Below, in pieces: positions 27,501 through 42,900 of a DNA stretch of 64,000 bases. The stretch's first letter is position 1, and every line of letters starts with the position of its first letter. The translations under genes and the position numbers were made by a program. The DNA is from Nilaparvata lugens (taxonomy: Eukaryota; Arthropoda; Insecta; Hemiptera; Delphacidae): positions 57,697,441 through 57,761,440 of the forward strand of contig NC_052508.1 in the NCBI RefSeq assembly GCF_014356525.2, given 5' to 3'. Under the pieces are notes generated by a model, which had not been told where the DNA came from, searched no databases, and worked only from the letters and a program-made list of their open reading frames with translations.

Positions 27501-30500
27501 AAAAATTACAAAGATGTTGAACATATATCTAATATAATCGTCAAATTATGATTAAACAGATTATTCAACTTTTTGCCTAATTGTGCAGGTGAACGAAATT
27601 TAAATTGGGATTAAAGTGCATAATAATTGATATTGATCGGAGGTGTACTTAAGTATTGTTTAACTTAACCAACAAATAATTTCATAACCAATTATTCAAC
27701 TTTTTGCCTAATTATGTAGGTGGACGAAACTTAAATTGAGACTAAAGTAGGTCCAAAGTGCATAATAATTAACATTGATCAGAGATCCACTATAGCAATG
27801 TTACACTTGGCAGAGAAGAATATTCATAATAGTGACTTTTCACTTAATCAACAAAATACTGAATAAAGAAACTTTGACTGATTTATTCAGTATGTATAAC
27901 TACCACAACATCACCTTCACAACTACTTATCTAACTATTACTAGAAAGTTATCAATAAAAGTTAAAGTTCAGAGGATTTTACCACATACATCTTTTTCTC
28001 TTAAAATGTTTGTGATGGGAATTCCGCTACCAATAGTAAAATTTGCTAAAAAATATTTACAAAAATCTACATTACATGTGTATTGTATTTTTAATAATAT
28101 AATAACTTATTAGAATATCTAATGAAAGCTGTATAAATAAAACAAGACTTTTGCTATTGCAAATATTGACCTGCTCTTCGGTCAATAATAATATGTACTT
28201 CAATGAGTATTTGTATCTATGTGTTGTATCCAAAAATGTTTGTATCCAAAAATGTATCTATTGATGAATAGATGTCATTGGTGATCTTGAGTAGAATGGA
28301 AGATACACTCAAGTACACCCCAATTATTTACATAATACTCGTATTCATCCAATTCTTCAGGTCATTCATTGCATATGTATTGAAATATGACAAAGGAATT
28401 TGTTGGATAAATGACATAGCACACCAACCTTGAGGGAACCAGCAACAACCAAAACAGACTTGATGGCACGTAAGCCCCAATCATAGTGATCTTGTTTGGA
28501 CAGCAGCTCTCTACACAGTGAGTACAGAGTGATGAACTTTCTCGCCAGCAGACGTGCCTCCTGGAATCCCTCAGCAACCAACATAATTTCGCAGATCAGC
28601 TCGAAATCAGGAACAACCATAGCGCAAGGTCTGAAAAAATAAATTACTCATCAGATTTATTAATCTAATATAATTATGACCATGGATGAAAACTAAGCTG
28701 GGCCTGTACCTTTCTCTATCAAATTTTGATAAAAAGTTAATGTTCTCCAAAGCATTGTTAGGTTATGAAATCACATATCACTGCTTCGCTACTCAATTTT
28801 CGGTTCAGGAATAGTTATTTGAATTTTTTCTCAAAATGTACAAAATTTTGAATTTTAAAGGTTGATGTAAGAAGTAGAATGAATGGATGTACAAAAAACA
28901 AAACAAAAATTATCTATTCATTCAAACAAGTATCATTAAAATGAATAAGAAGGAAAAACAAGCATATCCATAACTATTAGTCTTTTTTCTTTAGGGCTAA
29001 TTTTATAAATAAAAATATAAATATGAGTACCCTTTTAAATTATTTAGCACCGAATGTTTCGGCTACTAATGCCATTTTCAAGTGGCATGAAAATGGCATT
29101 AGTAGCCAAAACATGTCGTGGTACTCAGATTTATATTTTTATCGATAACTATTCCTCTCCCGAATCTGGATACCGTATCAAAACAGATTCTAACCAAATA
29201 TTTTGTAAGGAACAGTGAGAGAGCATACAACAACTGACCTGAACAGAGCTTTTAGGTTCTCGGGCAGCTCGGCTCGACCGGCGTATCCCGGGTTCATGGT
29301 GATGAACATGCCGACAGTGGGCACCAGCTGGATGAGCTCGCCGAGGAACATGAATTGCGTCTTCTTGGCCTTGATGGCGTCGAGCACCGTCTTCACCTGC
29401 ACGGCCACCACTGACAGCACCTCCACACTGATGCGGTTGAACTCGTCGAAACAGCCCCACGCCCCCGTCTGCGCCAGGCCCTTGTAGATGTTGCCACACG
29501 ACTGCAAGTTGCACCAAAGCACCAGTTCATTAACAAATTGCTATTATTGATTAGTTAATTGATTGTTGAAATGCTTCTATATTACAAGTAACGGCAGATT
29601 TTGGCTCAACTCACACTACCTCGACTCGAATAGTACGACTTTAGTCCGAGGATACTCCAGTCTCTCGACCTTACGACTTTCTTGCTCATAGTCACTACTT
29701 CAGTTCCATGCTACTCCATTTCTAACCTCACATTATAGAAAATATAAGATCCAATTCGTCACTACTGCGCATGTACAAATTTTCTAATAATAATTATTAA
29801 TATATTGTCTAAACTTATTCTCATTATTGTCTCATCTAAAATGATAAAACATCACTTTCACAAAACATAACCTCACTTCATTGAAAAAGTACGGTACTAT
29901 GCATCTCAAGTCGAGGCTCGACCAATATGTCGAGTCAACGCTCGTCTCAGTCTCACAGTCGTGAGGTCACGGAGACTAGAATCGACTGGTCTGAGTGTCA
30001 CCATTTGAAATCACATGCTGCGTCGCGAAGGGACTAGAGTCGCAGTCTCTTCTCGACTTGAGTCGCGTAAGTGTGAGTTGAGCCTTTGAGTCTCAGAAGA
30101 CACTAAATTACAGTAGAGCACCGGTTATCCGGATGACCGGTTAACTAGACGTCCGCTGGGTGATATAAAACATTAAAATCCCCTAAAAACCTAACCTACT
30201 CTGTATTTAAAGCGGCTAATAGGTAAGTGGCAAGAAAGGTGCAGTACAATATTTTAATAAATAAAATATTTGATTTACAGTATCTCATTTTATTATACAG
30301 CATAGAGTCTATTTTGACTAGAATGTGAGTGAAAGATAAGGGTCTCTTCACACTTAACTAAGCTACGCTAAAATACGGAAGATGTAGCCGTCCTTTCTCC
30401 CAATATTGAAAGCTACGCTACACCAATAAGCTACGCTGATGTGAATCAGGATAGATTTGTAGCTTGGATTTAACATTGGGAGATAGGACGTATATTTCAG

Positions 30501-33500
30501 CGTAGCGTAGCATAACGTGAAGAGACCTTGAGTGCATAAGTGTGTACAAGTCATATTACATACAACACTTATAACTAAGTACTGTAGGCCAGGATGCAGA
30601 GTTTTAATTGAGTTTAAACACGCAAGAGCTAGGGTAAAATCGAGTTGAAATCGATTATCCGGATTATCAGTTATCCGGACACTGTCATGCATCAATTAGT
30701 CCACATAATCGGTGCTCTACTGTATATCAAAATGAGGCTTTTCTATTGCACTTTTTGTGCAGTAGATTGTATGTATTTCAAGTTCTTATTTTCTACGTTG
30801 CTAAAATAATCATACCTTATAATCCATTTGTTCAGAACAATTGAAGACGTAGACCATAATGCCAATAGCCTTTCCCAAATCCTTTGTTGTTTCAGTTTTG
30901 CCCGTTCCAGCGGGACCTGCCGGAGCTCCGCCCATCACCAAATGCAAAGACTAGGATAAAAAATTATCTAAATTCAAAAACCAAATTTATTATTCTATCA
31001 GAACTAACAAGCCTTACTCAAAATAATTGATATTAAATGTTTACTAATTAACTAAAGATTGATAATGGTTCTTTAACCGAACCTTGTATCATTTTATACT
31101 ATTTATTATTAAACAAAAATCCAAATTAAATGTTGTAAATCACCCATTCAAATAATGAATTATCAATTAGCATTTTAATAAATGAAATATCTCAGTAATT
31201 TCCATCTGTAGTATCATTTTGTTTTAATAACCAGTGATTTTGACAGTATCAAGTAGTTATCATTTAATATGGATATTTATCACATCACCTTCACATTAAC
31301 ACAGAAAGTTACTAAACTAACTTACTAAACTAAAGGATGATTAGTGGCCCCTTGGGCCACTGCTATTCCTAATCTATATCAACAATCTGTCAAAATTAGT
31401 AGTTGAAGGTGAGTTGTATCTGTTTGCTGATGACACAGCACTAGTGTCTACTGGGAGCACTTGGGAGGAGGCCTACATGAGTGCTTCAATTGATTTGTCA
31501 AAAATAAAGAACTGGTTTGATCACAATAGCCTTACAGTAAATGTGGAAAAAACGAAGTTTATGCCAATAGTTACAAGAAATGAAGCTGATCCAGGCTCTC
31601 TAATACTAACGATGCATTCTTGTAATAATCCCAGGTCTGCTGGATGTAATTGTAGTATGATTGAGCGCGTTGATCATTACAAATACCTGGGCGTTGTCTT
31701 GGATTCCAAGATGAGTTGGGTACAACATGTCCAGTGTGCTAAGAATAGGCTCAGAAAGCTGCTTCACGCATTTTCAGAGCTTAGTAATGTTCTGAGTGTG
31801 GATCAGTGCAAAGTAGTTTACTTTGCCTATGTCCAATCTATAATACTATATGGAATTCTAGCTTGGGGAGGGGCTTCCTCCTCAGTCATTGAGCCTCTCG
31901 CAGTCACCCAAAGATCAATTATAAAAACAATTTTAAAGAGAGACTTTAGATACCCAACAATACAATTGTTTATCGAATTTCCCGTACTGAATGTTAGACA
32001 ACTTTTTATTAAATCCTTGTTGATCCACATCAAAAAATACAAAACTGAACTTCTGGGAGAAACAGTTAACCATAGCTACTCAACTCGCCACAGATCCAAT
32101 TACAGCTTTGAGATACCTCAGCTGACTCACGGCTCTGAATTGACAAATCCTTCATACCTGGCCCATATCTTGTACAGAAATGTGCCAGGGGTGATTAGTG
32201 AAGCAGATGCATTTAGTTTGGTAGTGTTTAGGAAGAGGGTGGACAGGTGGCTGTACCAGATTGGTTGGGAAGCTTCAGAAGAACTACTCCAATCTCGTTA
32301 TGCTTGGTAACCAACACGACTTCAAGGTTTCCAGACAATTGATTGGTATTTATTTTATCATTGATATAACCGATTTGACTGTTTTGCCTTTCTGGTTTAT
32401 ATTTTTTTTTTATTCTCTCTTCTGAGAATTTTTGGAATCCCTGCCACTGCGGTCTTCAAAAAAATATTGTTTTTTCTTCTTTATTTATTCTTTTAATCAA
32501 TCAAGGTATTAAGTATACTTATTCCTAGATACATATTCCTACATACTCATTCTTAAATATACATCAGCACAATATATTATCTATTTTATAATCAGAATAT
32601 TAATAATACATCCATAATATAAGTGTATTCTCTATTATTTACTTCTATGAGCAGATTAAGCTTATTATGTATAAAGTGGAACTCCCCCCCTACACACAGA
32701 TGGATAGTCTAGTAGGGGGATTCCAAAATATGTTGTATATTGTATTTCTTATTCGTGTATTAGGTTTTTTGGAAATAAACTGAATTGAATTGAATTGATT
32801 ATTACATATTTTTCAAAGATAAAAGGCGAATCAAAACTGATAAAAAGCGATTGAATTAGAACGAAAACTATGGTGGAAAAATTTAGAAGCACGTTATAGA
32901 TCGAAGTAAAATATCATTTTTAAATTGTAGATCCTTTGTCGTTTTTGTTATTTTGAACCAGAAATGTTTTAAAAAAGCTCAACTTAAAATTATTAGTAGT
33001 TTTAGAGTTCAGCTCATTTCACAGACCTGAGTGAGTGTAATGTAACATCGGTCAGTGAGAGGTGTAATAACCAGTCGAGGTGTGTTTCCCAAGTACTCAT
33101 AGTCGTATCGGAACTGTGCATCACAGATGTTGGCAAAGCAGTCCTTAATATCAGTGTCCCATCTAGAAAAGATACAAGAAAGGGATACTTTTACAAGAAA
33201 CAAAAATGAAAAATATTGGTAGGTGAAAACACCTTATGAAATTTGCAGTGGATTTAATTATTTATCATTTTAGAAGAAATGATAAGATAATTCATACTCA
33301 TGATTCGATTCATATTCTAACTCGAAAACTCGAATACAAGGTTGTAGTTCAAAACAGCAAATTGATATTCATCAACAAGAAATGTTGCAGCCTTTTTTAT
33401 AAAAATAGATTTTAAGTGTATATAATCAAAGAGAGAGTACAGTATATAATTTATTAATATAACAAAAATTACGAGATTAATTTGCAAGAATGCCTGTGAC

Positions 33501-33934
33501 TAGATTAAGAATATTCTAGAATTGTTTAATATGTTGCGAGATCAATATGCAAGAATAAATACCTGTGTCTCAGTTGGGACTGCCATTGGAAAGCTGAGCT
33601 GTTCTCAACTTTCATCATAATGAGCTTGGAGACAACATCTCTGGAGTGAACGTCTATTGTGCAGATTGTCATGATTTTCTGTCTGTCGCCGGCTGTCAGC
33701 TCTCCAAGCAACAGAGTAATCAGAGTACTCAACTGCAATATCTGAACAAATAACAAAGACAATACTGTTGAGATGAATGAAATAGATAAAATAATCATAA
33801 CTTCAACAGTTATTGAAGTAAGGTTGCTTCAACTCTTATCGCAAAAAGTAGCAAATCAACAAATTTTGTGATCATATTAATCTCATATTGTTATTTAATT
33901 TGGTTTCCAACCCATCTAAATTCTAAATTCCTAG

Positions 33935-33980
<46 letters not shown>

Positions 33981-36900
33981 GACTTAAAATTGGACAATAA
34001 TTATAAAGTGATAAATATAACCTATTTTTGGAAAATTTCTATCTAAATTTGGGAAAGGAACAGTTTTGGGCTTTAAGCCTGTTGTTCCTTTCCCAATCAT
34101 ACATAGTTGAGAATAATGTTGTGACTATCAATGTATAAATAAATAAATAAAACTCCATGGCCCGATTGCACAGAAGCCTTCAAGGCTGTGTAAAGGCTAA
34201 AAATAAACTCTCTACTGGTGTTATTTTTCAAAGTTTTTCGATTTGTTACTATCAAAATGTAAAAGTTTTCTCAGGAAATTTTTTTTCTATAATTACTTTT
34301 TGAGATATGAGCGCCTAAAGTTTAAATTTTGGGACGGAACATTTCAAATTCAGTAAGACATAAATCCATAAAATTTAGAGGATGTATTCTTCATGGTATT
34401 GTAGATTCAATAAATTATTTTTTTTCAATATCAATTTTTGAGAAAGTAATTCTATTTACCAAAAATAGCTATTAGTTGAGTTATTTTTTGTAAATTGAAT
34501 GAATTTCTAAAAAATTGATATTTAAAAAAAATGTTTTATTCAACCAACAATACCATGAAGAATTCATCCTCTGAATTTCATGGATTTATCTCTCACCGAA
34601 TTTGAAATGCCTGTCCCAAAAATCTAAACTTTAAGCGCTCATCTCAAAAAGTAATGATCGGAAAAAAATGTTTTCCTGAGAAAACTTTTTCATTTTGATA
34701 GTATACAAATCGAAACACTTTGAAAAATATCACCAGTAGGAAGTTTATTTTCAGCCTTTGCACAGCCTTGAATTGAAATCATGATTGATTGCCACGAGAA
34801 CCAATCAAGTCTTCTCTGATTGGTTTTCGTGAGATTCAATCAGGATAGCCTACATTTTTACAGGCTTTTGTGGGGGCCTAAATCTCTTACATTGGTCAAA
34901 ACCCTATATTTCTAATGTCAATTTTTGTTAGGTTACCTGTTTCTTCTGGTAGTCTTTGAGCGCGTTCTCGTAGCCCTCCTCGAGGCGAGCGAAGGCGAGG
35001 TTGACCTCGGTGGTCCACCAGATCTGGGTGCCGCAGAGCGCACACTGCGCCGGGTAGTCGAACAGCCACTGCTCGCGGGGCTTCTCGTCGTACGTCACCA
35101 CCGCCTCCGAGAAGTAGTGGCGGCCCGATATGCGCATCGCATCCGTCACGTTGTTCAGCCACTTCTCCACCTGGCACACAGCAATTTCACAGCTCATTCA
35201 TTCGCCATAAAAACAAATATCACAAACAAATGAACAAAATTAAGATTCATCTTTGCAGATGGAACTCTTCGTTCTATCAGTCATCTAGGAACTACAGCAA
35301 ATTTAGAGATTTTTTTTTCAATTTTCTCAACTTACTTGACCACTGCAGTCGCAATCGATACTAAACTCAACGTACTCTCCATCTTTAGCGAACATCCCTT
35401 TAGCGATTTTTGTATTTTTATTGTTTTCTTGCTGGAATTTCAACTTTGCAATGGAGTCGTATAGTTTTGTTAGATGCCTGGAAACAGACGAGTGAATTCA
35501 TATTCTGCACTTGAATAAAATTGAATGCACTAAAACGTCATTACGATGATTATAATTAACTTATTTGACAATTTAACATACACACAAGCAAATTTAAAGA
35601 TAATAATAAAACGATGTATTTGACAAAACTATGAGTGGCTTATTATCAGAATTTCAAAAACTTATTCATCTTTATTTCCAAAAGACTGATGTTTATCACT
35701 TTCTGCTATTTCTATAGGGGGTTTAAGACCGTTTTCTGCTACTTTTTATGTTATGTTTTTTTGTATGATATTGACACTGTCCCTGATGTACCTGTACATG
35801 ATTTTGAATAAAGACTTTTTCAATTCAATTGTAAGGATTCCATTTTTTACCTGCACACCAGTTCAGGTTGGTTTCCATTAGAGAGAATATCTAGAAGATC
35901 AGCAGAAGAGACAAAATAGAAGCGAGGGTAAGCCAATCGCTTTGTTTCCAAGTACTCGGCCAATGCTTTTTCACATTTGATCAGTTCGCTTTGCAGTAGT
36001 TCAAGTTTTTCAAACAGTTTTGGCTTATTGGTGGCTTTTATAACATTTGGAGTTTTTGCTATATCATCCAGTAGAACCTGAAAAACGGCCATTAGCTTTT
36101 ACTCAAGTACCATATAATGGATCTAGATATAAACAAAAGAATAGTGGTGAACATTTTTTGTAATACTCTTTAGCATATGATTATGATTTCTTAGTTATCT
36201 TGTAATTATTTCCGTAACTGGTAATTTCATGCTCTGTATATATTGTGAAAAAATAGAAAATAAATTGATTTGATTTGAAAAAAAAATTGAACTGAGATTT
36301 GGATCAATAGAATGAGGTGTCCAATGCATATAGACAATTCATAATCAAGCTGTAGAAGTAGTAACGTACTAATAGATATTTATTTTTGCTGTATAATTGG
36401 AAGAAGTAGCTTCAAATACAAAATTATATTTTCATCAACAGATTTCAGTTCATTTGAGTCAAAGATGATTACTTGATTGAATAGTATGTAAAATGATTCT
36501 CTCTTTGAGAGTAGGGAGGGTTTTAAAGAGATTTTGAAATTAGCTAATTACCTGGATTTGGATTAATTCCGAGAAAAAAGAAATTAAAGTATGTACTCAA
36601 CTGGCTCAACTAATATATTTTCATGAGCAGTTTTATGTTTCATATAGGGTACTTATTCAAATGAAATTAAACTTGAAAACTCAATAATCCTACCCTGAAT
36701 TCCTTATCAATGTAATCGAATCGTTTAGAATCGTCAGGAAGCTGTCGACGAATATCTTCTGAGCCGATAAAAATAGATTCCAGGTGCATCCAGGTTCTCT
36801 GCACCTCAATCCAAATATGAATGACTTGATCAGCATTCGACAGCTTCTTCTGCCAATCGGAAACTTCCTCCAAGAAGTAGGCGATAAATTTCGAGCTCAT

Positions 36901-39900
36901 CATGTTCTGCAACTGGACCTGAAATGAAAACGAGAGAAGATTAATAGATGACAAAGAGATTCAATGGGCAACAGATTGATGAATAATAAGATTGACATGA
37001 GTATGTAAAATGTTTCAATTTCTCCTGGGACGACAAAGAACTCACGATAGGCATGAATTGTAGTGATATTATTCAGTTGTTGGCCTCCCAGCTTTGATGA
37101 GAATTACTGCTCACGTCATGGATTCACATTCCCATTCGAAGCTGGGTTCACATTTGCGTATTTTCAAGTCGCTGTTTTACGGCTAGAGCGATTTTAAGGT
37201 TTCTGACGTTTTACAAGTTGTTAGAAGTACTGTAGATAGGTTCTAGACAGAGTGCTGCAGATGACAGCGTAGCAAGACGCGTACTATTTGCATGCACACT
37301 TACATATATGACATCGTCCTCCCTTCATAAGACTTATAAGGGCATGATTAGCAAGAATGATAAGTACTCCATGTTTTGTGCGCAATATGTTTTTAAAGCT
37401 TGAAATATTTGGAGACCAGCAAAATTTGAACCAAAGCAGAAGCCTAAAATTTCAAGACCCCATTAAATGAGAGGAAGAAGAATAAGTACAAGACACACAT
37501 TACTTGATGAATTAGAATGAATTAGATACATTAAAGGAGATAAAAATAAGCATACAAAACCTGATATTTCTTGGCATCAGAGATCAGAATAAATATACTT
37601 ATTCGTAATCAGTCACCTATTTACTGGATGAAGCATTACAATCAGTACAATAAATGACAGTGAAAACATGACGGACCAAAAATATGTTTGAGTGAAGTGT
37701 TCAACCTTGAGTTAATATTAGTGTAATCTTGAGTTAAGATTAGACCCTATCTGAATTATTTTCAAAGCGATGATTTCGACGGAAAAATGATAAATGTAAG
37801 TAAAATTGGAAAGCATAACACAAGCCAAAGGAAAATGAATATTTTTAAATATCCTAAAATCCCAAGACATTTCAATGATACAAGAAACACTATGGAACTA
37901 GAAGCACCTAAGCTGTGAAAAGTTGACATAAAGTTAGTTTCACCATGGAGAAAAAAATAGCATGAGAATATATCCTATGGTATAGGTCGTTTAAGTTCCA
38001 AATTTCAAGTGAGAGTTCAAGAACGGCACAGTGTGAGAGACTACCAGCGTCACATAGCTTTACTAAAAATAAGTTAATAACTAGGACTATCGGCTTGAGT
38101 AACATTGAAATTTGGAACGTAAACGCCCTATACTATGGCATATCTTCCTATCCTACAATATTTTCTGAATGGTTTCACCTGATTATCCTCGAGTATTTCG
38201 ATGAGCTCTTCGGAGACCCTGAGCACTTTGCACCCGGTGCGTGGATGAGGCTCATACTCGAACTCCATGGTCGACCAGGTCTGGTTCATCTCGTTCAGAG
38301 TCTTCTCCATCGACATCTCCTTCACTGACTTGTCCACTATTGTCTTCACTTCCTCCTCATACTTGTACAGGTTTAATGCCAGCAGTTCAGCTAGAGTGGT
38401 GCTCTCTCCTATTACAAACTTCACCTGCAAAACAATGTAACATGCATTAGAGTTCAATCTTCAATGGAATCAGTTTTAGCCTTTCGAATGAATATTGCAA
38501 CTAACACGATTTCACGCTAGTAAAGTTAAGTGAAATATCTGAGTATTTACATAATCTTCAAAGATTGAAATTTCAACTCTAAATGATGGTGAAACTTACA
38601 GCACTAACATTATCATCTAATTGTGATATTTACATACTACAATTCAATCTATACGAAAATATAGTGACCATTCCCATATATTGATTGGTGATATAAAATA
38701 TATCATTGAAACACGAAAGTTTTCAAGCACCCTTTTATTTATCACAACACAACTACTTTCAACTCTTCAAGAGCCATTTTCAAGTGCAAATAAAATTTAT
38801 TCATTCATTTAAAATAGAATAAAAGGGTATTTGATATCTTTTATTGTGTGTGTTTCAATAATTTCATTAGCTCTAAAAAGAAAAGTGAACATTGATTATT
38901 GTAAGACTTGTAATGATGATTTAGGGTCGAAGTAATGCTGTAGTTGGGTCATCGGTTACTATACAGAGTGGGTGAAAAGTCCGAGAACTACTTATATCTC
39001 ATACACAAAGGTCATTTGACGGTGGGTGTGATTAGGGATCCTATTCAAATTGAAAAAACTACTTTACTACGACTTTAAAAATCTGGTGGTCCGTCATCTT
39101 GGATCCGCCATTCTGAATGCAACTTTATTTTTTGAAATAGGAAGGTGGTCTTACGATACATGATTTCGATACGGAATTTTAAGAAAAAATGAATGGCGAA
39201 ACCCGCATATCGATATCTCAAACTGTTTCGAAGATATTTACATTATCAATCAATACTATTCAAAGCAGAAAGGAGAGAAAAAAGTATGAGAACGGCTTAG
39301 TATCTCATAAAAAAATGTGATTCCCCGTCAAATTACCTTTGTATATGAGATATTAAGCCGTTCTCGGATTTTTCACCCACCCTGTATAGTTTGTATTCCT
39401 ATAAAATAATTTGTTGATAACATTGACTATTGCATGACTTGTAATAATGATGTCAAGTCAAAAGTGATGCTATATTTGGGCCATCGGTTCTGTTTGAGAT
39501 GAGTTTGAAAGCCAAATGGCCTTGGTATCATGATATTTTATATGTTTCAAAATGTGCAAGAGAAATGTATTTTTCAAAATTTGAAATTGACTTCCCCACA
39601 TTTCAATGGTCGAAGCTTGAGTGCAATGTATAATGTGAAAACTGCTTATTTAACAGAATTTCTACCAATCTAGATCTGGAAATGAAAATATTCATTTATC
39701 ATGGACCAACCATAATAGTCTTTCCTTTGATTTCAGTTATTGAACATTTATGAAAATAGGAATATTGGACAGTATCGATACGTTGGTGTACTCCACCAAA
39801 GCTTGAAAAGTTTCCTTAGAATATATACTTTGGCGGAAAAAACTTAATTTATTGTGAAATTATCGCTAGTTTCAAATTCTTTGCTTCACAAAAATAGGTT

Positions 39901-42900
39901 GATCACGGCAGTAAAAGTTAAATTGATATGGATTTTTGTTGGGGGCAGTTCCTCACAGGAAGGTCCCACTTAAACTGAATATATAATTCAAGCTGGGGGG
40001 TTAATGGACCTCACGACAGTGATTTGAATTCACTTTCCAAAGAATCAGAGATAACTCTAAATTTGGGTGACACAATAAATATTGAAGGATTTGAATCATA
40101 TCACAGTAAGGTGAACTGGAATGGTATTTTTTAAATGACCAAAACTAAAATTCAATGACTCCTTGTGCGTAGATATCTCCGAAGCCTCAAGTTCGAAGTT
40201 GATGCTAAAATTGTATTTACAAGGCATGCCGATCTGAGTCGACATTGAGTGAACTAGAATGTGAGTGCTGCTAAACAAGGAAACTGCAATTAATAATTTG
40301 TCAGACCTCGATGTTGTCACCCTCTCCTCCTCCACCCCACTGGGTGAAGCTCTTGCACTCTGTGAATTGAACCTGTAATAATGTCAAACAACATGGGAAA
40401 TTGTAACTGTGATAATACCAAACAGCATTGGGAGTAGAACCTGCATTTCTGTCAAACAAGAAGAGGTAATGATGTGAAACAACATCGGGACAGTTCATCT
40501 GAAATTTTACACCATCTAATTCTGTAGCATTCATGTTTTCCAAGAATAAGAGAAAATCTCGAGTTTAATATAAATTCAGGAAGGATTTGAATTCAATGCA
40601 GCATCAAACCAAACTAAAAAATTAATTTAAAAAGACAAGTATTTAGAGAATATAACGTGAAGATAAGCGGTTAAAGTGAAAACAAGCAAAGAAGTGAGAA
40701 GTTAATGGTACATTTTGGCAAACGAGAATGAAGGAAAAACACAAACTTGACCAATAAGTAAATGTAGTATAATCATAGTGTGATATTAATAAAATGTAAC
40801 TGCTTTACATTATTCATTTGCATTGGGAGGAAAACAAATTGCAATGGAGGGCATGTTCAGGGATTAAATAAGATAAATCCTATATTGGGAAAAGTTAGAT
40901 TATTAAACTTTAATTTCGGCTTATATTTCATTGGGATTGGACAAGAAATCCCAAATTTGGAAAACAATAGAGGGTGTATAAAATTCTTTTAGAACTTGGA
41001 TAGTTATACAAAGACTTCCTCTCAAAAAGTATGCCTAGTGATGCTTCAAGTTTCAGAAAATCTCATAATTTAAATAAATTTATGTTGGCATCTGCAATTG
41101 TCAATTCTTTACGCATCTTTCAGAAAATAAGGGACAAGCCACATGAAGCTTTTTCCGCTGGCGGCGGACGAGTAGGAAGGGCAGGAGGCTCTCCGATTGG
41201 CTGATTATCGGCTGATTCCCGAACGCTCAGCCAATCGGAGATCTTCCTGCCCTGCCGACTCGTACATCGCCAATGCAAAAACGTTTTATGTGGCTTGACC
41301 CTTATCCTCGTTTCAGCCAAAAGCTTTGTCACATGAAAACGGCGAAATCCGTATTCTATTCCGAACTGAAATTGCTCAAATATAATTTTCCTCAGCGGTG
41401 GTGAGCATCACTGGAATCACTGTAAAAATTATATGCAGGCATGTTTTCGCTTGAAATGTTATGCTATTGCACTTGACAACTAGAAGCAACTGAATAGTTG
41501 TAGCCGAAAATACTTGACCAACCTTTGTAGCTGCCATCAGTTGTTTCCAGTGGCGTTCACGAATGGCAGGATTCTGTAGTTCGGTGACTGCTCTTAGAGC
41601 AGTGATCATATTCTTTATAACAGACTCGAGTTGCACATAGATATCCCAACCTCTCATTTCCTTATCCAAGGCTGAAATAGTATTGTACATCATTATTTTT
41701 TATACATATTTTCATCAATTCTACCATATGTAGTGGCAAGTATAATTGCCACTATGAAATATCTAGTATAAGTGGCAAGATTATGTACTCTACATAATGG
41801 AAAGTTTGGATGAAATTAATTTGAAAATTAATTTAGTTTAACATAAATTAATTAATTTGGAGTTAATTTAAGTTCATTAAACAATAAATTATTCAAGTTT
41901 TATAACAATTGCGCGTTGCTTCGGTATGTTTATCTTGTTCAGCATAGTCATATTATAAAGCTGGACAGAAGGCTGATGAATAGAAGATGTACAATGGACT
42001 AAACAAGCTTAACCAAGCTTGACACATATTTTTTATGTTTGTAGAATGGCTGTGAATGACTGTAGTAGTCTATTTTAATCTCTATTAGTAATCTCTAGTC
42101 TATTTTATTAGTAGTCTATTTTTATCATCTACTAATTTTAATTTGTTCCAGGTATTGGAAAACCATGAGCATTTGAACAATGAACGAGATTAAGTTCGTA
42201 GTGAACCATAGAAAAGCATGTTGAAATAAAACTCTTTGATAACTCACTTCGTATCTCTTTTGAGAACTTTTTAAGTTCCATATCCATGGTTTCAGAATCA
42301 ATCCTTTTCCATTGAGTGCCTTCCCAGTCAGAAATCCAGGATCGGACAACAAGGATGTAATCCCATAGTATCTGCAAACGCAAATAAAATTATGATATTA
42401 TGGAATTGAACATTTTATCTACCTCCTAATTACCATAATCAATTCCAATACTGAGCTTTGAAATCTGAAAAAAACTGAAGTATCCAAGTACTTTTTCATT
42501 TATTCTGCTGAAATGTCTCAAGAGCTGAGTTCTTATGCATCCAACTACATAAACAATGATACTCAAGATTGATTTGCGTCAATAGAACAAAATAGAGCAA
42601 CTGAATAGCTCCGAAATCAATCTCAAAGAATCCAAAAAATTTACATTTAATAAAGTATATTTCAAGATAAAAATTTTACAAACTAGTAGACTATTTCTTT
42701 TTTATCTTTGATCCAATTGTTCTCAAGTCTATCAAATTTAACCGCAGTTAAATGACGTCATGTGATAGAACCAAATTATACGTCATTGGGTCATCTGATA
42801 GAGCCACATCTTCTAGAACCAATGTACATAATATTATAGAGACTAGAATTGGTCCAGTTTCTGTTGCGTTACCATGAGCAGTATGGCAATGTATGAATCA

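Noticed and set aside
30363..30695. 110-codon minus-strand frame
   Set aside because: Falls entirely within a pogo-like MITE and its nested foldback.
34896..35233. Other frames over e28
   Set aside because: Shadows of the GC-rich exon with linker motifs.
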